From: a virus
Length of the DNA: 64,000 bases
Virus record (IMG/VR): IMGVR_UViG_3300030331_006142
Location: 1-64,000 of that record
Strand: one strand, 5' to 3'
Within the stretch, counting starts at the first letter, position 1; the number at the start of each line of letters is the position of its first letter. The notes under the pieces are model-generated. The model saw only the letters and a list, made by a program, of their open reading frames with translations. It was not told the DNA's origin and ran no database searches. Below are positions 10,372 to 19,063 of the stretch, piece by piece. A program made the position numbers and the translations under genes.

Positions 10372-10670
10372 TTCTCTGCCTCCGTTTCAGAGGGTAAACT
10401 GTCACTTTCACCTTCGTACATTATATAATCTAAATCTCCAACTTCGTCTGTTAATGCCTTGCCATGCTCTATCAAAGCTAGCAGGGTCTTGTCTCCATAA
10501 AACATCTCCATTTCGTGGACAGATTCAACATGACTAACATACTCGGAAATAATTTCTGATATTCTGACAAATTCATCTTCTTTTGTTTTTATAATTTTTA
10601 TTAACCACCTTGCATATAAAAAGAAAACAAGGTTTATAAATAAACTTATGCCTATTATTGCCCATTCCAT
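10368..10670 (-). CDS. Small membrane protein upstream of late sigma gene
   Basis: 100 residues. One N-terminal transmembrane helix (WAIIGISLFINLVFFLYARWL) followed by an acidic soluble domain with EMEMFYGDKTLLALIEHGK. It overlaps the sigma gene by 4 nt, so the two are coupled. Such a membrane-anchored protein beside gp55 recurs in T4-like marine phages (memory). The function is unknown; a regulatory or membrane-tethering role is possible but not shown. Confidence 0.75.
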   Translation of the reverse strand: MEWAIIGISLFINLVFFLYARWLIKIIKTKEDEFVRISEIISEYVSHVESVHEMEMFYGDKTLLALIEHGKALTDEVGDLDYIMYEGESDSLPSETEAEN

Positions 10671-10671
10671 A

Positions 10672-10926
10672 TTATTCTAAAACCTCATCTTTCAATTGTT
10701 TTTTTTGCTTTTTTAGTTCGTCTTTCGCTTCTTCAATAAAAGAATCTACAATTTTGCCGGGGCGCTTGTTATTTTTTTTCTTTACTTTTCCAATTGAAAA
10801 ATTTGGTAACTTAATTAGCGTGTCTTTTCTGTGGCAGAGGGTACAAACTTCTTGCACAAAAAACATGCCATGGTTAATTTCAAATGTGCCATGGCACGCT
10901 TCGCACTTGTATGCATACCTTGGCAC
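10672..10926 (-). CDS. FmdB-like zinc-ribbon protein
   Basis: 84 residues from a GTG whose G overlaps the upstream TAG. Two Cys pairs, CEAC near residue 9 and CTLC near residue 33, around a short beta hairpin (YAYKCEACHGTFEINHG) form a zinc ribbon of the FmdB regulatory type. The Lys-rich C-terminal half is a helix. Likely binds nucleic acid or a protein; no catalytic motif. Confidence 0.7.
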   Translation of the reverse strand: MPRYAYKCEACHGTFEINHGMFFVQEVCTLCHRKDTLIKLPNFSIGKVKKKNNKRPGKIVDSFIEEAKDELKKQKKQLKDEVLE

Positions 10927-11144
10927 TAGTCTGAACCGGATGGGTAATTAGGCTTAGTTTTTTGTTCTGGATTATTTTTTATCTCTACAGGTGGAGGGTT
11001 CTTAACTTTTAAGAAAGTGTAGTCTTCATTCTCTTCCGTGATAAAGTCAAATGATTCCAAAACTGGAACAATATCACTCTGCTCTAGTAAGGACTTTTGA
11101 AGTGCCATCATAATCGCACCCATTGCTTGTTTCGATAGTTTCAT
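10926..11144 (-). CDS. Conserved hypothetical protein (72 aa)
   Basis: Begins MKLSKQAMGAIMMALQKSLL and ends in a Pro/Lys-rich tail. The ATG has a strong AAGGAG site 6 nt upstream. Helical N-terminal half, then FITEENEDYTFLKVKNPPPVE. Similar short proteins are familiar from T4-like marine phages, without known function. First gene of the small-gene group leading to the late sigma factor. Confidence 0.7.
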   Translation of the reverse strand: MKLSKQAMGAIMMALQKSLLEQSDIVPVLESFDFITEENEDYTFLKVKNPPPVEIKNNPEQKTKPNYPSGSD

Positions 11145-11163
11145 TTTTTCTCCTTTTGTAGCA

Positions 11164-12024
11164 TCACACTCTAACTAAGATGCCTTTATTAATCTTTTCT
11201 ATCAAAGACGATGCCTCAAATACATCGTTCATACATTTTTTATTAAAATTAACATTATTTACAAAATATTTTAACTGTTTTGTGTAATCTATATTCGATG
11301 GTCTCACATTTTGTCTATATATAGTCCCATCTTGAAGTTCAAATTCAAAAAACCTAGTGTACTCTTCTTGGATATAATCTAGTGCGATATCAACTTCTAC
11401 TCCTGACTTGAAAAAAACTTTCCCTGAGACAAAGTCTTCTGTGTTTACTGTCACACCTGTTCTCTTTTCTTGTATCAGTCTCATGGAGTCTACTTCTCCG
11501 AACATGTTGTAGATATAGTCAAATTCGTGAATGCAGTCAAAAGTTATGCCGCCATGCATGCTTTTGTTGGCACTGTATGACTTGAGATGTTTGCCGTCAT
11601 TATGCCATTTTTTTAAGTCGTAACCAAACCTAACAAACCCCTTGCTTACGCTTTTTGACATGAGATTTGTAAACTTTTTTATATTTGGCTCAAATCTAAG
11701 ATTGCAGCCAACCATGTTTATGAGATTCTGCTCTTTTACTAATACTTTTAGTGACGTCAGTGTTGAATCTTCGTCTCTAACATAAAGAGGCTTTTCGCAA
11801 AAAAAAGGCACCCCAAAAGACGCTAAAATGTTACAATGCTTTAAGTGATAACAGTTAGGTGTACAAACTAGGCCGAAGTCAAACCTACCCTTTGAGATTA
11901 TATCTTCAACATTACCTATCTCGTCTACATCGACGGTCCTTACAAAGATACCCATGTCTCTTAAAATGCTTGTATGCCTTTTTCCTATCGAGCCATGCCC
12001 AATAACTATTGCTCTATTTTTCAC
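11164..12024 (-). CDS. Gfo/Idh/MocA-family oxidoreductase
   Basis: 286 residues from a GTG at 12024 that overlaps the end of the cytidylyltransferase gene by 11 nt, with GAGAAG upstream. The N-terminal Rossmann motif is VIGHGSIGKRH, followed by the family signature FCEKPLY near residue 110; the C-terminal half is the usual alpha/beta substrate domain (HGGITFDCIHEFDY). It should oxidise or reduce a sugar nucleotide or free sugar with NAD(P). Its place after the CMP-sugar synthetase gene suggests it tailors a nonulosonic acid or related sugar. Substrate unknown. Confidence 0.85.
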   Translation of the reverse strand: MKNRAIVIGHGSIGKRHTSILRDMGIFVRTVDVDEIGNVEDIISKGRFDFGLVCTPNCYHLKHCNILASFGVPFFCEKPLYVRDEDSTLTSLKVLVKEQNLINMVGCNLRFEPNIKKFTNLMSKSVSKGFVRFGYDLKKWHNDGKHLKSYSANKSMHGGITFDCIHEFDYIYNMFGEVDSMRLIQEKRTGVTVNTEDFVSGKVFFKSGVEVDIALDYIQEEYTRFFEFELQDGTIYRQNVRPSNIDYTKQLKYFVNNVNFNKKCMNDVFEASSLIEKINKGILVRV

Positions 12025-12703
12025 TAAACATCTTCTCGGCAATATCAAATTGCCATGGCCAGTCTATATCAAAGGCTTCTATTTCGTCCATAACAAACAA
12101 ATCCGGGTCTCCATGGCGTGTAAAGCTTCCCATATATATATCTTTACCTATATCTTCTAAAGTGCCGGCATAGAGTGAATGAGCAGCCTCATACAAAGGC
12201 TCGACCAGTTTTGTTTCCAATGTTGCTTTGAACTTGTCTGGTCCGTTAAATCTGCTTACCATTTTTCCCTCTTTATCAAAAAAGAAAGTCTTCTTTTCCA
12301 TAACAGCGAATTGACCTCGTGAATCAGACTTTAGAAAGTTGCTAACAAATGAAGTTATGGTACTGCTTTTCAGAAGAGGGTTACAGGCATTTATGATTAC
12401 AAAATACTTGTATTTTAATTTGTCATGCCACTCAAATGCTTTTTGAAGAGTCAGTGGCTCAACTACAGAATCCGGACTACGAATGAAGACATTCACCCCT
12501 CTTTCCTCTGCAATCTCTTTGAACTCTGGGTCCATTATTGAAACATAAAAATTTTCTTTTGGAATTATCTTTGTTGAAAGCACTTTATCAATTGCTATTG
12601 TGAAAAGATTTGAGTTCGCAAAAGGTCTCAACATCTTATTTGGAACTCTAGTTGATTGTTTTCTGGCCTGCACTATAAAGCAGACCTCATTTATATTTTT
12701 CAT
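12014..12703 (-). CDS. CMP-nonulosonate / SpsF-type cytidylyltransferase
   Basis: 229 residues. The N-terminal VQARKQSTRVPNKMLRPF is the nucleotide-binding loop of the NeuA/PseF/KdsB cytidylyltransferase fold (AR..S.R.P.K). Further motifs are NACNPLLKSSTI near residue 106 and a closing FDIDWPWQFDIAE, like the FDIDTPEDL end of acylneuraminate transferases. It would activate a sugar acid to its CMP form. With the NeuB-type synthase five genes upstream it gives the last two steps of a sialic, legionaminic or pseudaminic acid route. Starts in an ATGA overlap. Confidence 0.8.
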   Translation of the reverse strand: MKNINEVCFIVQARKQSTRVPNKMLRPFANSNLFTIAIDKVLSTKIIPKENFYVSIMDPEFKEIAEERGVNVFIRSPDSVVEPLTLQKAFEWHDKLKYKYFVIINACNPLLKSSTITSFVSNFLKSDSRGQFAVMEKKTFFFDKEGKMVSRFNGPDKFKATLETKLVEPLYEAAHSLYAGTLEDIGKDIYMGSFTRHGDPDLFVMDEIEAFDIDWPWQFDIAEKMFSEK

Positions 12704-13284
12704 GATAACCTATAATAAACCACACCTGGTGATTTTTGTGAATAGCCCGCGGGCTTTATTATATTAAAAGATTTAGTCGGTATCCCAAACACCCCATCCG
12801 GCCTTTTGGACTCTGGTTCGTGCTCAAAAAAAGCAAAATTGCTACAAAAATTGTCTTGCATTTTTTTTAAAAACAAATTTTGTGTTTCTGGGGTAACATA
12901 CATCAGTGTTCCTGCTGTCATAACCAAAGAGTTCTTAAGTGAGTCATGGAACTTGTAGCTTTCTTCACACACTTTTTGAATCGAAGCTCTAGTATAGTCT
13001 ATATCGACAAAGTTATAGGCCCACTTAATTTCCTCCTCTGGATGAATATCGTAGCCCTTTAGTTTAAACTTTCTGTCAGATTTTTCAAATGGTATAAAAT
13101 TTCTGCCATTTCCGCAGCCAAAGTCATATACTGTATCAATATTTTTGGGAAGCTTTTTTAGTACTTCAGCTACCCAATCTGATGGCTTCATCAGCCACTG
13201 CTCTTCTTTGCAATCTGCATAGTAGCTCCAGTTTTTCCAAGAGTCTTGTATCACTCTTTCCTTGTCTGTAAAATCTATGAACAT
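12700..13284 (-). CDS. SAM-dependent methyltransferase
   Basis: 194 residues, class I Rossmann methyltransferase: VYDFGCGNGRNFIPF near residue 55 is the SAM-binding motif I and YDIHPEEEI the acidic motif II. TAATG coupling to the aminotransferase gene and ATGA coupling to the cytidylyltransferase gene place it inside the sugar operon, so a sugar or lipid acceptor is likely. Target not known. Confidence 0.8.
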   Translation of the reverse strand: MFIDFTDKERVIQDSWKNWSYYADCKEEQWLMKPSDWVAEVLKKLPKNIDTVYDFGCGNGRNFIPFEKSDRKFKLKGYDIHPEEEIKWAYNFVDIDYTRASIQKVCEESYKFHDSLKNSLVMTAGTLMYVTPETQNLFLKKMQDNFCSNFAFFEHEPESKRPDGVFGIPTKSFNIIKPAGYSQKSPGVVYYRLS

Positions 13285-14543
13285 TATGTATTTTTTCTAA
13301 AAATGCTAACTGGCATTTTGCCCTTTATCACTTTTTCTGGATTTTTTATGTTTTCTGCCACTTTCCTAAAGGCAACTTGTGAGGCTTTTATTGTTTCTTG
13401 TATGTCTTTCATCGTATGAGAAAATTGTATATATATTACATTTGGAAACAATATGTCTTGAGTTACCATTTCTTGGTAGAATAGTGCTTTTAGGGCTTCG
13501 GCATTTTCATATTCAGAAGAAAAAGTCAAATTGTGACGTGGTGCAGAGCCAGCAAAGTTTATTTTCAAGCCAAACTCTTGGGCTGCTTGATTTATTCCAT
13601 CTTCTAGGGTCTTGCCAAGTTTCCATATATGGCTATAGTCTTTGGTTTTAAGCTCCTTTATTGTGGCAATTGATGCAGCGAGAGATAAGCATTCCCCACC
13701 AAAAGTCATAGAAAAGAAAACATGATTAAGCTCATCCATAATCTCTCTTTTCCCAGCTATAGCACTCAGCGGTAAACCATTGGCCATTGCTTTGCCAAGG
13801 CAACATAAATCGGGAGTTACACCGTACTTTTCCTGGGCGCCTCCAAGAGACCATCTAAACCCTGTGACGACTTCGTCAAAAATTAAAACACTGCCATACT
13901 TGTCCGCTAAGGCTCGAACACCCTCAAGGAATCCAGGTTCTGGCGCTGTAAGTGCCTGAGCCTCCATGATGATTCCAGCAACCTCCTTTGATTTTAAAAT
14001 AGCTTCCAAGCTTTCGAGATTGTTGTACTCAAACTCGTGTACATAATCCTTTAACACACTTGGGATGCCATATGGCCGGAGGGTTATTCCATGCCAATCT
14101 CCCCATCCATGATAGCCACATTTAGCAATATGTTCTCTGTTTGTGTAAGAACGAGCAATTCGAACCGCTGCGAGGTCGACATCTGTTCCGTTCTTTGCAA
14201 ATCGCACCTGCTCCGCGCAGGGAACAACTTCACAAATCAATTCAGCCAACTCTTGCTCTAAAGTAGTCGGTAGGGAAAATATAATTCCTTCTTTCATCTG
14301 CTGAGTTACAGCTTTGTTCGTATTTTCGTGATTGTACCCTAAGATGATTGGGCCCAAGCCACACATATAGTCTAGGTATGTCTTTCCATCTAAGCAAGTG
14401 ATATGGGCGCCCTGTGCAGACTTAGCAAATTTAGGGTAAACGCCGTCGACAAATTGGTCTGGGCACTTACTCATTGTCTGTGTTCCTCTTGGCATTAAAT
14501 CTAGTGCTTTTTGCCATAAGTCATTTTCTAGTTTAGTATTCAT
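13284..14543 (-). CDS. Class III PLP aminotransferase, glutamate-1-semialdehyde aminomutase type
   Basis: 419 residues, full family length. PLP fold type I with the class III pattern: FAKNGTDVDLAAVRIARSYT, KCGYHGWGDWHG, IFDEVVTGFRWSLGG (PLP-ring Asp) and the Schiff-base Lys in CCLGKAMANGLPLSA. It resembles HemL but the phage sugar context argues against tetrapyrrole synthesis; similar enzymes occur in flagellin-glycan and nonulosonate gene clusters, where they aminate a sugar. Substrate inferred only. Confidence 0.85.
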   Translation of the reverse strand: MNTKLENDLWQKALDLMPRGTQTMSKCPDQFVDGVYPKFAKSAQGAHITCLDGKTYLDYMCGLGPIILGYNHENTNKAVTQQMKEGIIFSLPTTLEQELAELICEVVPCAEQVRFAKNGTDVDLAAVRIARSYTNREHIAKCGYHGWGDWHGITLRPYGIPSVLKDYVHEFEYNNLESLEAILKSKEVAGIIMEAQALTAPEPGFLEGVRALADKYGSVLIFDEVVTGFRWSLGGAQEKYGVTPDLCCLGKAMANGLPLSAIAGKREIMDELNHVFFSMTFGGECLSLAASIATIKELKTKDYSHIWKLGKTLEDGINQAAQEFGLKINFAGSAPRHNLTFSSEYENAEALKALFYQEMVTQDILFPNVIYIQFSHTMKDIQETIKASQVAFRKVAENIKNPEKVIKGKMPVSIFRKNT

Positions 14544-14548
14544 ATATT

Positions 14549-15400
14549 TTAACTCTCCAAGATATCGTTAATCCCAGATTCACCGGGGCCCACTAAAGAA
14601 TAAATCTTCATATTATGATATTTATACCATTCTTTTGCCCAAGTATTAACAATTTTGCAGACTGGATTTGAAAAAAAGTCTTGTTTTTTTACGTCAAATG
14701 CGTGAAGGCTGTTTTCGCTGTAAAACCTAGGGCCTCCGAAATCAAAACCAACAACACCAAGAGACTTACACCCCAAATAAGTCATCATAGGAAACACGAA
14801 AAAACTGACTTTGTTTTCCCTTCCCCAGACATCAACATAAGAATTATCCGTTGTATATTTAAATGAGCCTATTACTGGTTTATCAAGGATAAATCTCTCA
14901 ACCGGATTATTAAATATATTTTGGCAATCTTTTGTTAAAAGCGGCTGCTTAGTTATTAATTTTGATGTATAAACATCTATTACCTCAACATTTACACCTT
15001 TTACTTCTTTTATTTTTTCCAAGGAGCTGTAGTAATACCTTTCCATATCAATATTTCTCCAGACTGGAGAAGTTCCAGAATAATCTTTATATTTCTGTTC
15101 GCTTCTGAAGTGCGTATCTACAAAATTTGGTATAATAATTTTGAGACCTCTTTCGCAAAAGAGAGCCTTGTTGTCTAGAATGAAGGATAGGCCCTCTAGT
15201 GCCGCGTGGGGGTCAGACCAGGTCCAAACATCTGGAATGAAACCGTATTTTTCATACCCATAATAAAACGACGCTTGAAAAGAAATCGTAGTATTTGATT
15301 TAATAATTTTTTCTTTTTCAGGATTTTTAAAAAAAGTATCTACAGAATATCCTGTTCCTATAACAATCGATTTATTAAATGTCATTTCTGTTTTTGTCAT
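14549..15400 (-). CDS. MAF/DUF115-like glycosyltransferase domain protein
   Basis: 283 residues. The N-terminal SIVIGTGYSVDTFF loop, DVWTWSDPHAALEG in the middle and the C-terminal MTYLGCKSLGVVGFDFG match the pattern of MAF flagellin nonulosonic-acid transferases and GT42-like sialyltransferases (the GxGxS loop and the LG...V...G.DFG strand). The gene neighbours make the activated sugar, so a CMP-sugar transferase is the favoured role. The start at 15400 has AAGGA 10 nt upstream and overlaps the formyltransferase by 26 nt. Confidence 0.6.
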   Translation of the reverse strand: MTKTEMTFNKSIVIGTGYSVDTFFKNPEKEKIIKSNTTISFQASFYYGYEKYGFIPDVWTWSDPHAALEGLSFILDNKALFCERGLKIIIPNFVDTHFRSEQKYKDYSGTSPVWRNIDMERYYYSSLEKIKEVKGVNVEVIDVYTSKLITKQPLLTKDCQNIFNNPVERFILDKPVIGSFKYTTDNSYVDVWGRENKVSFFVFPMMTYLGCKSLGVVGFDFGGPRFYSENSLHAFDVKKQDFFSNPVCKIVNTWAKEWYKYHNMKIYSLVGPGESGINDILES

Positions 15401-16184
15401 TTTGTGCTAATTCCTTCAAAAGTTTGTTTACTTCTGCGTCGCAAAACTTTATTTTTTTAAAAATATCCCTTGCTTCGATAGGACTCTCTCTAAAGGCAAG
15501 TCGGACGACATCCATCCAATGTGTGTTGTTTTGTTCTCTGATGCTTTGTATATCATTTATGATATCATTATCTTTCCTGGGGTTGTTTATAAAACTTACA
15601 ACTTTTTGTTCCCACTTTTCACAGTCTAGGGAGATTTCTTTAAATTTCTCTAGGCTTTCTTTTATTGTGTGGTGGGAGCCTGGTTCTTCAAGTAAATCTT
15701 GTGATTGTGCGCATATGTTTTGGTACTTTATATCTTGCCAATTTTCAATGAAAATATCCTCAATTTCCAAAGATAACCTCTCATAAGTTGTAGAAAATGT
15801 ATGCTCAGATAGGTTGTTAAAGTTCACTAGCTTTTGGACCAGTATAGCACCTGTGTCTATGCCCGAGTCGATAAAATGTATTGTTACCCCTTTCGGCGTA
15901 TTGTCTAAAAAACTCCATGCGTTAGGGTAGGCGCCTCGATTCCAGGGTAAGTAGGACATGTGCAAATTTATGATTCTTTCTTTAAACTTGTTGATAATTT
16001 CTTTTTTTATTATTTTTCTATACCCATATGAAACAATAAAATCTATCTTATTCATCATTAAGAATTTTTTTTCTATGTCTCCATTTGGGCCTAAGTAAAA
16101 TACATTTTCTGTTTCCGCAAGAAAGGATAAAGCTTTGTTGTCTGCCTTTCCCAAGTAAAGAACATTAATCTTGTTTTTTTGCAC
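15375..16184 (-). CDS. Formyltransferase-family protein
   Basis: 269 residues from a GTG. The middle holds the formyl-transferase (GART/Fmt N-terminal) signature: NLHMSYLPWNRGAYPN then GVTIHFIDSGIDTGAIL. The expected catalytic set is visible: the N-x-H of NLHMS and the Asp of GIDTG. In sugar clusters such enzymes N-formylate an amino sugar with 10-formyl-tetrahydrofolate. The C-terminal 90 residues are charged and unassigned. The substrate, presumably the amine installed by the neighbouring aminotransferase, is inferred. Confidence 0.75.
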   Translation of the reverse strand: MQKNKINVLYLGKADNKALSFLAETENVFYLGPNGDIEKKFLMMNKIDFIVSYGYRKIIKKEIINKFKERIINLHMSYLPWNRGAYPNAWSFLDNTPKGVTIHFIDSGIDTGAILVQKLVNFNNLSEHTFSTTYERLSLEIEDIFIENWQDIKYQNICAQSQDLLEEPGSHHTIKESLEKFKEISLDCEKWEQKVVSFINNPRKDNDIINDIQSIREQNNTHWMDVVRLAFRESPIEARDIFKKIKFCDAEVNKLLKELAQNDKNRNDI

Positions 16185-16242
16185 TTCTAATATTATCCTT
16201 TTTTTATTTTTCTTGTTTTTTCACACATCATCTGCCTAGAGG

Positions 16243-17229
16243 CTATATAAAATCATCTTGCTCATAATCTTTAGTAGCTGAATGGCCAATGAGACTGTAA
16301 TATTCCGATGAATGAATGTTCCCGGGGAGAAAAGGCCTCTTCGTGGTGATATTTTTTTCTGTAAACACTTCTCCTTCTCTAATCTCCTTTAAAGCCACTA
16401 CTGACCTCATGGCCTTCGAGAAGGGCTCTTCGCTCGACGTTAAGCACTTATTGGAGTCCGCACACATCTTCTCTGCAATCCTTATTTGTTGTATCATGTT
16501 TTTTAAGCTTTCTGGCTCTAAAGCGAATGGATGGTCAGGGCCCGGAAGTCTCCTTGAAATAGTATAGTGCTTCTCGATACAGGTTGCCCCTTTTGCTACA
16601 GCTAGTGCTGGTGCGAGAATACCTTCTGTATGGTCCGACAACCCAAAGTTGGTGCCTGGATATTGCTTTATAAGTGAATCGATTCTATTAAGGTTTATAT
16701 CGCCATCAGGCGTTGGATACGCGTTGTTGCAGTGTAGAATAGTGATTTCTGGGCTTGTCTGTTCCAATGAAATCCAGTTAATTATATTTTGAACTGATTC
16801 TAAATTACTGCCAATTCCTGCGGACGCAATAATTGGCAAGCCAGCTTTTGCTACCATCCTCACAAATCTTGGGTCGGTCGATTCAAAGCCAGCAATTTTC
16901 AGCCTTTTCACCCCTAAAGAGACCAATTCTTCCACTGCCTTTTCATCAAAGGGAGTTGACATAAACTCAATACCAATATCATCACAAAATAATTTTAAAT
17001 CTTTTTGCCACTCTCTTGGCAGCTCTATGTCTTTGATTAGCTTATTGATGTTTTTATATCCAGCAAAGTCTGGAGTGTTCTTAGAATAAAGAGTATCTGA
17101 AGAATATGTTTGAAACTTTACTGCATCTGCTCCTGATTCTTTGGCTATTCTAATCAGCTCAAAAGCCTGTTCTTTATTTTTGTTATGGTTGGCGCCAGCC
17201 TCAGCAATAATAAAAGTTTTGTTATTCAT
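16243..17229 (-). CDS. neuB: N-acetylneuraminate/pseudaminate-type synthase (NeuB/PseI family)
   Basis: 328 residues. Condenses phosphoenolpyruvate with a hexosamine to a nine-carbon nonulosonic acid in the cytoplasm. The TIM-barrel start IIAEAGANHNK, the substrate loop AVKFQTYSSDTLYSK, GIEFMSTPFD, and GLSDHTEG then IEKHYTISR are classic NeuB motifs. The C-terminus (SVVALKEIREGEVFTEKN) is a short SAF/antifreeze-like domain completing the usual length. Whether the product is sialic, legionaminic or pseudaminic acid cannot be read from sequence alone; the nearby 4,6-dehydratase favours the last two. Confidence 0.88.
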   Translation of the reverse strand: MNNKTFIIAEAGANHNKNKEQAFELIRIAKESGADAVKFQTYSSDTLYSKNTPDFAGYKNINKLIKDIELPREWQKDLKLFCDDIGIEFMSTPFDEKAVEELVSLGVKRLKIAGFESTDPRFVRMVAKAGLPIIASAGIGSNLESVQNIINWISLEQTSPEITILHCNNAYPTPDGDINLNRIDSLIKQYPGTNFGLSDHTEGILAPALAVAKGATCIEKHYTISRRLPGPDHPFALEPESLKNMIQQIRIAEKMCADSNKCLTSSEEPFSKAMRSVVALKEIREGEVFTEKNITTKRPFLPGNIHSSEYYSLIGHSATKDYEQDDFI

Positions 17230-17265
17230 GGATAAAGTATATCACTTAATTGTTGCAAAATCAAG

Positions 17266-18096
17266 CTAATTTAAATACTTTTTTTGCCTTTTTGATAAAC
17301 TTTTGTAGTGCTTTCCCTGTCTATTGACTGAATTTACATCCTCATCATACTCAAAAGTTGGCAACACGCCATTGACAATATGAGGTGCGGTAGACTTAAT
17401 ATAACAGCAATGAGTAGAAATTCTGTAACCTTGGGAAACTTTGCCACCGCGGTGGAAGCCATTTGCATCAAAGAAGCAAATGGTGCCTTCTGGGCCTTCG
17501 AAGTTCACGACATCTGAGTATGGTATTTTCATGGTTGCCTCAAGGTCTAAGTAGCCGTGTGGCGCTTGTCCAACATTTGGCCAAATGGAGTCATTTTTTT
17601 TACCGGATGAACTATTCTTAACATACCACAAGGCGCCATTTGATGTTCTAACATCGTTATAATAGACAAATATTTTTAATATTTTCGTATCTTCTGTGTC
17701 TCTGTGCCAATTTTGAGAATTTGAAGGTGGCATCGGGTTTTCTGGATGATAAAAAGCTAAGCAATTTCTGATTCTCGCTTCATTAGTTTCTAGATAAGAC
17801 TCTGCGACTTCTAGAAATTTGTTATCTAAATAAAACTGTATTAAAGATGAATTTTCAAGACTAAGACCTTCTCCGAGCAATTGCTTGTTTTGAAATTCAA
17901 AGTATTTTGTTCTATTGACTAGCGGCCTTCCTTCTTTTAAAAGTTCTGCCTGGTGGACTATCTCAGGTCTGGTTGTCCATGACCTAAAATCATTTGCCGT
18001 TTTCTCATAATTAACATTTCGGCCCAAAAATTCTTTTACATTTGTAATTGAAAAGCCGGTGTTTTTTAAATCTTCAACTATCTTGGAAGTATCCAC
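17266..18096 (-). CDS. PhyH-like Fe(II)/2-oxoglutarate dioxygenase
   Basis: 276 residues from a GTG with GAGG 8 nt upstream. The Fe-binding pattern is visible: NWHRDTEDTK gives H-x-D near the middle and the distal His lies in FDANGFHRGGKVSQGYR, whose Arg would bind 2-oxoglutarate. This is the phytanoyl-CoA dioxygenase-like family, common in marine phages. In this operon it may hydroxylate a sugar or lipid precursor. Substrate unknown. Confidence 0.75.
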   Translation of the reverse strand: MDTSKIVEDLKNTGFSITNVKEFLGRNVNYEKTANDFRSWTTRPEIVHQAELLKEGRPLVNRTKYFEFQNKQLLGEGLSLENSSLIQFYLDNKFLEVAESYLETNEARIRNCLAFYHPENPMPPSNSQNWHRDTEDTKILKIFVYYNDVRTSNGALWYVKNSSSGKKNDSIWPNVGQAPHGYLDLEATMKIPYSDVVNFEGPEGTICFFDANGFHRGGKVSQGYRISTHCCYIKSTAPHIVNGVLPTFEYDEDVNSVNRQGKHYKSLSKRQKKYLN

Positions 18097-18097
18097 T

Positions 18098-19063
18098 TTA
18101 CACCTCTTTTGAGCCCCTCCTAATTAAAGAGAGGATACTTTCAACATTTTCATCGATGTGAAGGGCCGAGTTAAAATGTGGGCCATTGTATTGTTCTTGG
18201 TGTTTGTTGTGCTCTCTTTTAGAGTATTGTGGCCTTATACTTAAAAGGCTCTCTTCATTGACGCTATATGTGAATGGGAGCTCCGTCTCTGCTAACATAT
18301 CCTCATGAAGCTTTTCACCTGGGCGTAAGCCTACTATATTGTATTCAAATTGAGAACCATGAAGGCGCTCTATTGCTTTAAGTATTGTCTTCATGTTATA
18401 TGATTTTATCTGCGGCACAAACACTTCTCCGCCTTCAGAGTTCTCCACCGCAGCCAAAACAGAGTCTACTGCATCCTCTAGGGTAAATAAAAATCTCGTC
18501 ATTTCCAGTGAAGTAACATTAATGCTTTTGTTTTCCGATAAAAGGCCCATCCAAAGAGGTATGAATGAACCCCTCGATGCGACCACATTTCCATATCGAA
18601 CAGAAGAAAAAATAGTTGAAGGAGAATCATAGTCGTAGTTCGTAAAAAGACGCTCCGCTATAAACTTAGAAGACCCATAAACATTAACTGGTTTGCAAGC
18701 CTTATCAGTTGAAATAAGTGTGCACTTTTTAACATCTGTCATAAGTGCCGCTCTGGCTACGTTCTCAGAACCATGTATATTTGTTTTTATACACTCATCT
18801 GGATAATATTCCATATCATCCACTCTTTTTAGAGCTGCTGTGTGTATTACAAAATCCGGCCTTTCTTTCTTCATGGAAACCAGAAGTTTATCAAAATCTC
18901 TAATGTCACCAATTATTTTTTTTACGGTGTTGTCTGTGCCATATATTAAAGCCTGCTTTCCTTCGTCTCTAGAATATACTACAGTTTCATGACCCTGTTT
19001 TTGTAATCTCTTTACCAGGGCCTTACCCAGAGAGCCAGTCCCTCCTGTTATAAAATATTTCAT
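18098..19063 (-). CDS. UDP-sugar 4,6-dehydratase (PseB/FlaA1/CapD type)
   Basis: 321 residues, short-chain dehydrogenase fold. NAD-binding TGGTGSLG at residues 7-14; LISTDKACKPVNVYGSSK carries the D-K and Y-x-x-x-K catalytic set of inverting 4,6-dehydratases; FSSVRYGNVVASRGSFIPLW and GLRPGEKLHEDML are family markers. It should convert UDP-GlcNAc to a 4-keto-6-deoxy sugar, the first step toward pseudaminic or related acids. Coupled by ATGA to the downstream-listed glycosyltransferase gene and by short spacing to the dioxygenase. Confidence 0.88.
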   Translation of the reverse strand: MKYFITGGTGSLGKALVKRLQKQGHETVVYSRDEGKQALIYGTDNTVKKIIGDIRDFDKLLVSMKKERPDFVIHTAALKRVDDMEYYPDECIKTNIHGSENVARAALMTDVKKCTLISTDKACKPVNVYGSSKFIAERLFTNYDYDSPSTIFSSVRYGNVVASRGSFIPLWMGLLSENKSINVTSLEMTRFLFTLEDAVDSVLAAVENSEGGEVFVPQIKSYNMKTILKAIERLHGSQFEYNIVGLRPGEKLHEDMLAETELPFTYSVNEESLLSIRPQYSKREHNKHQEQYNGPHFNSALHIDENVESILSLIRRGSKEV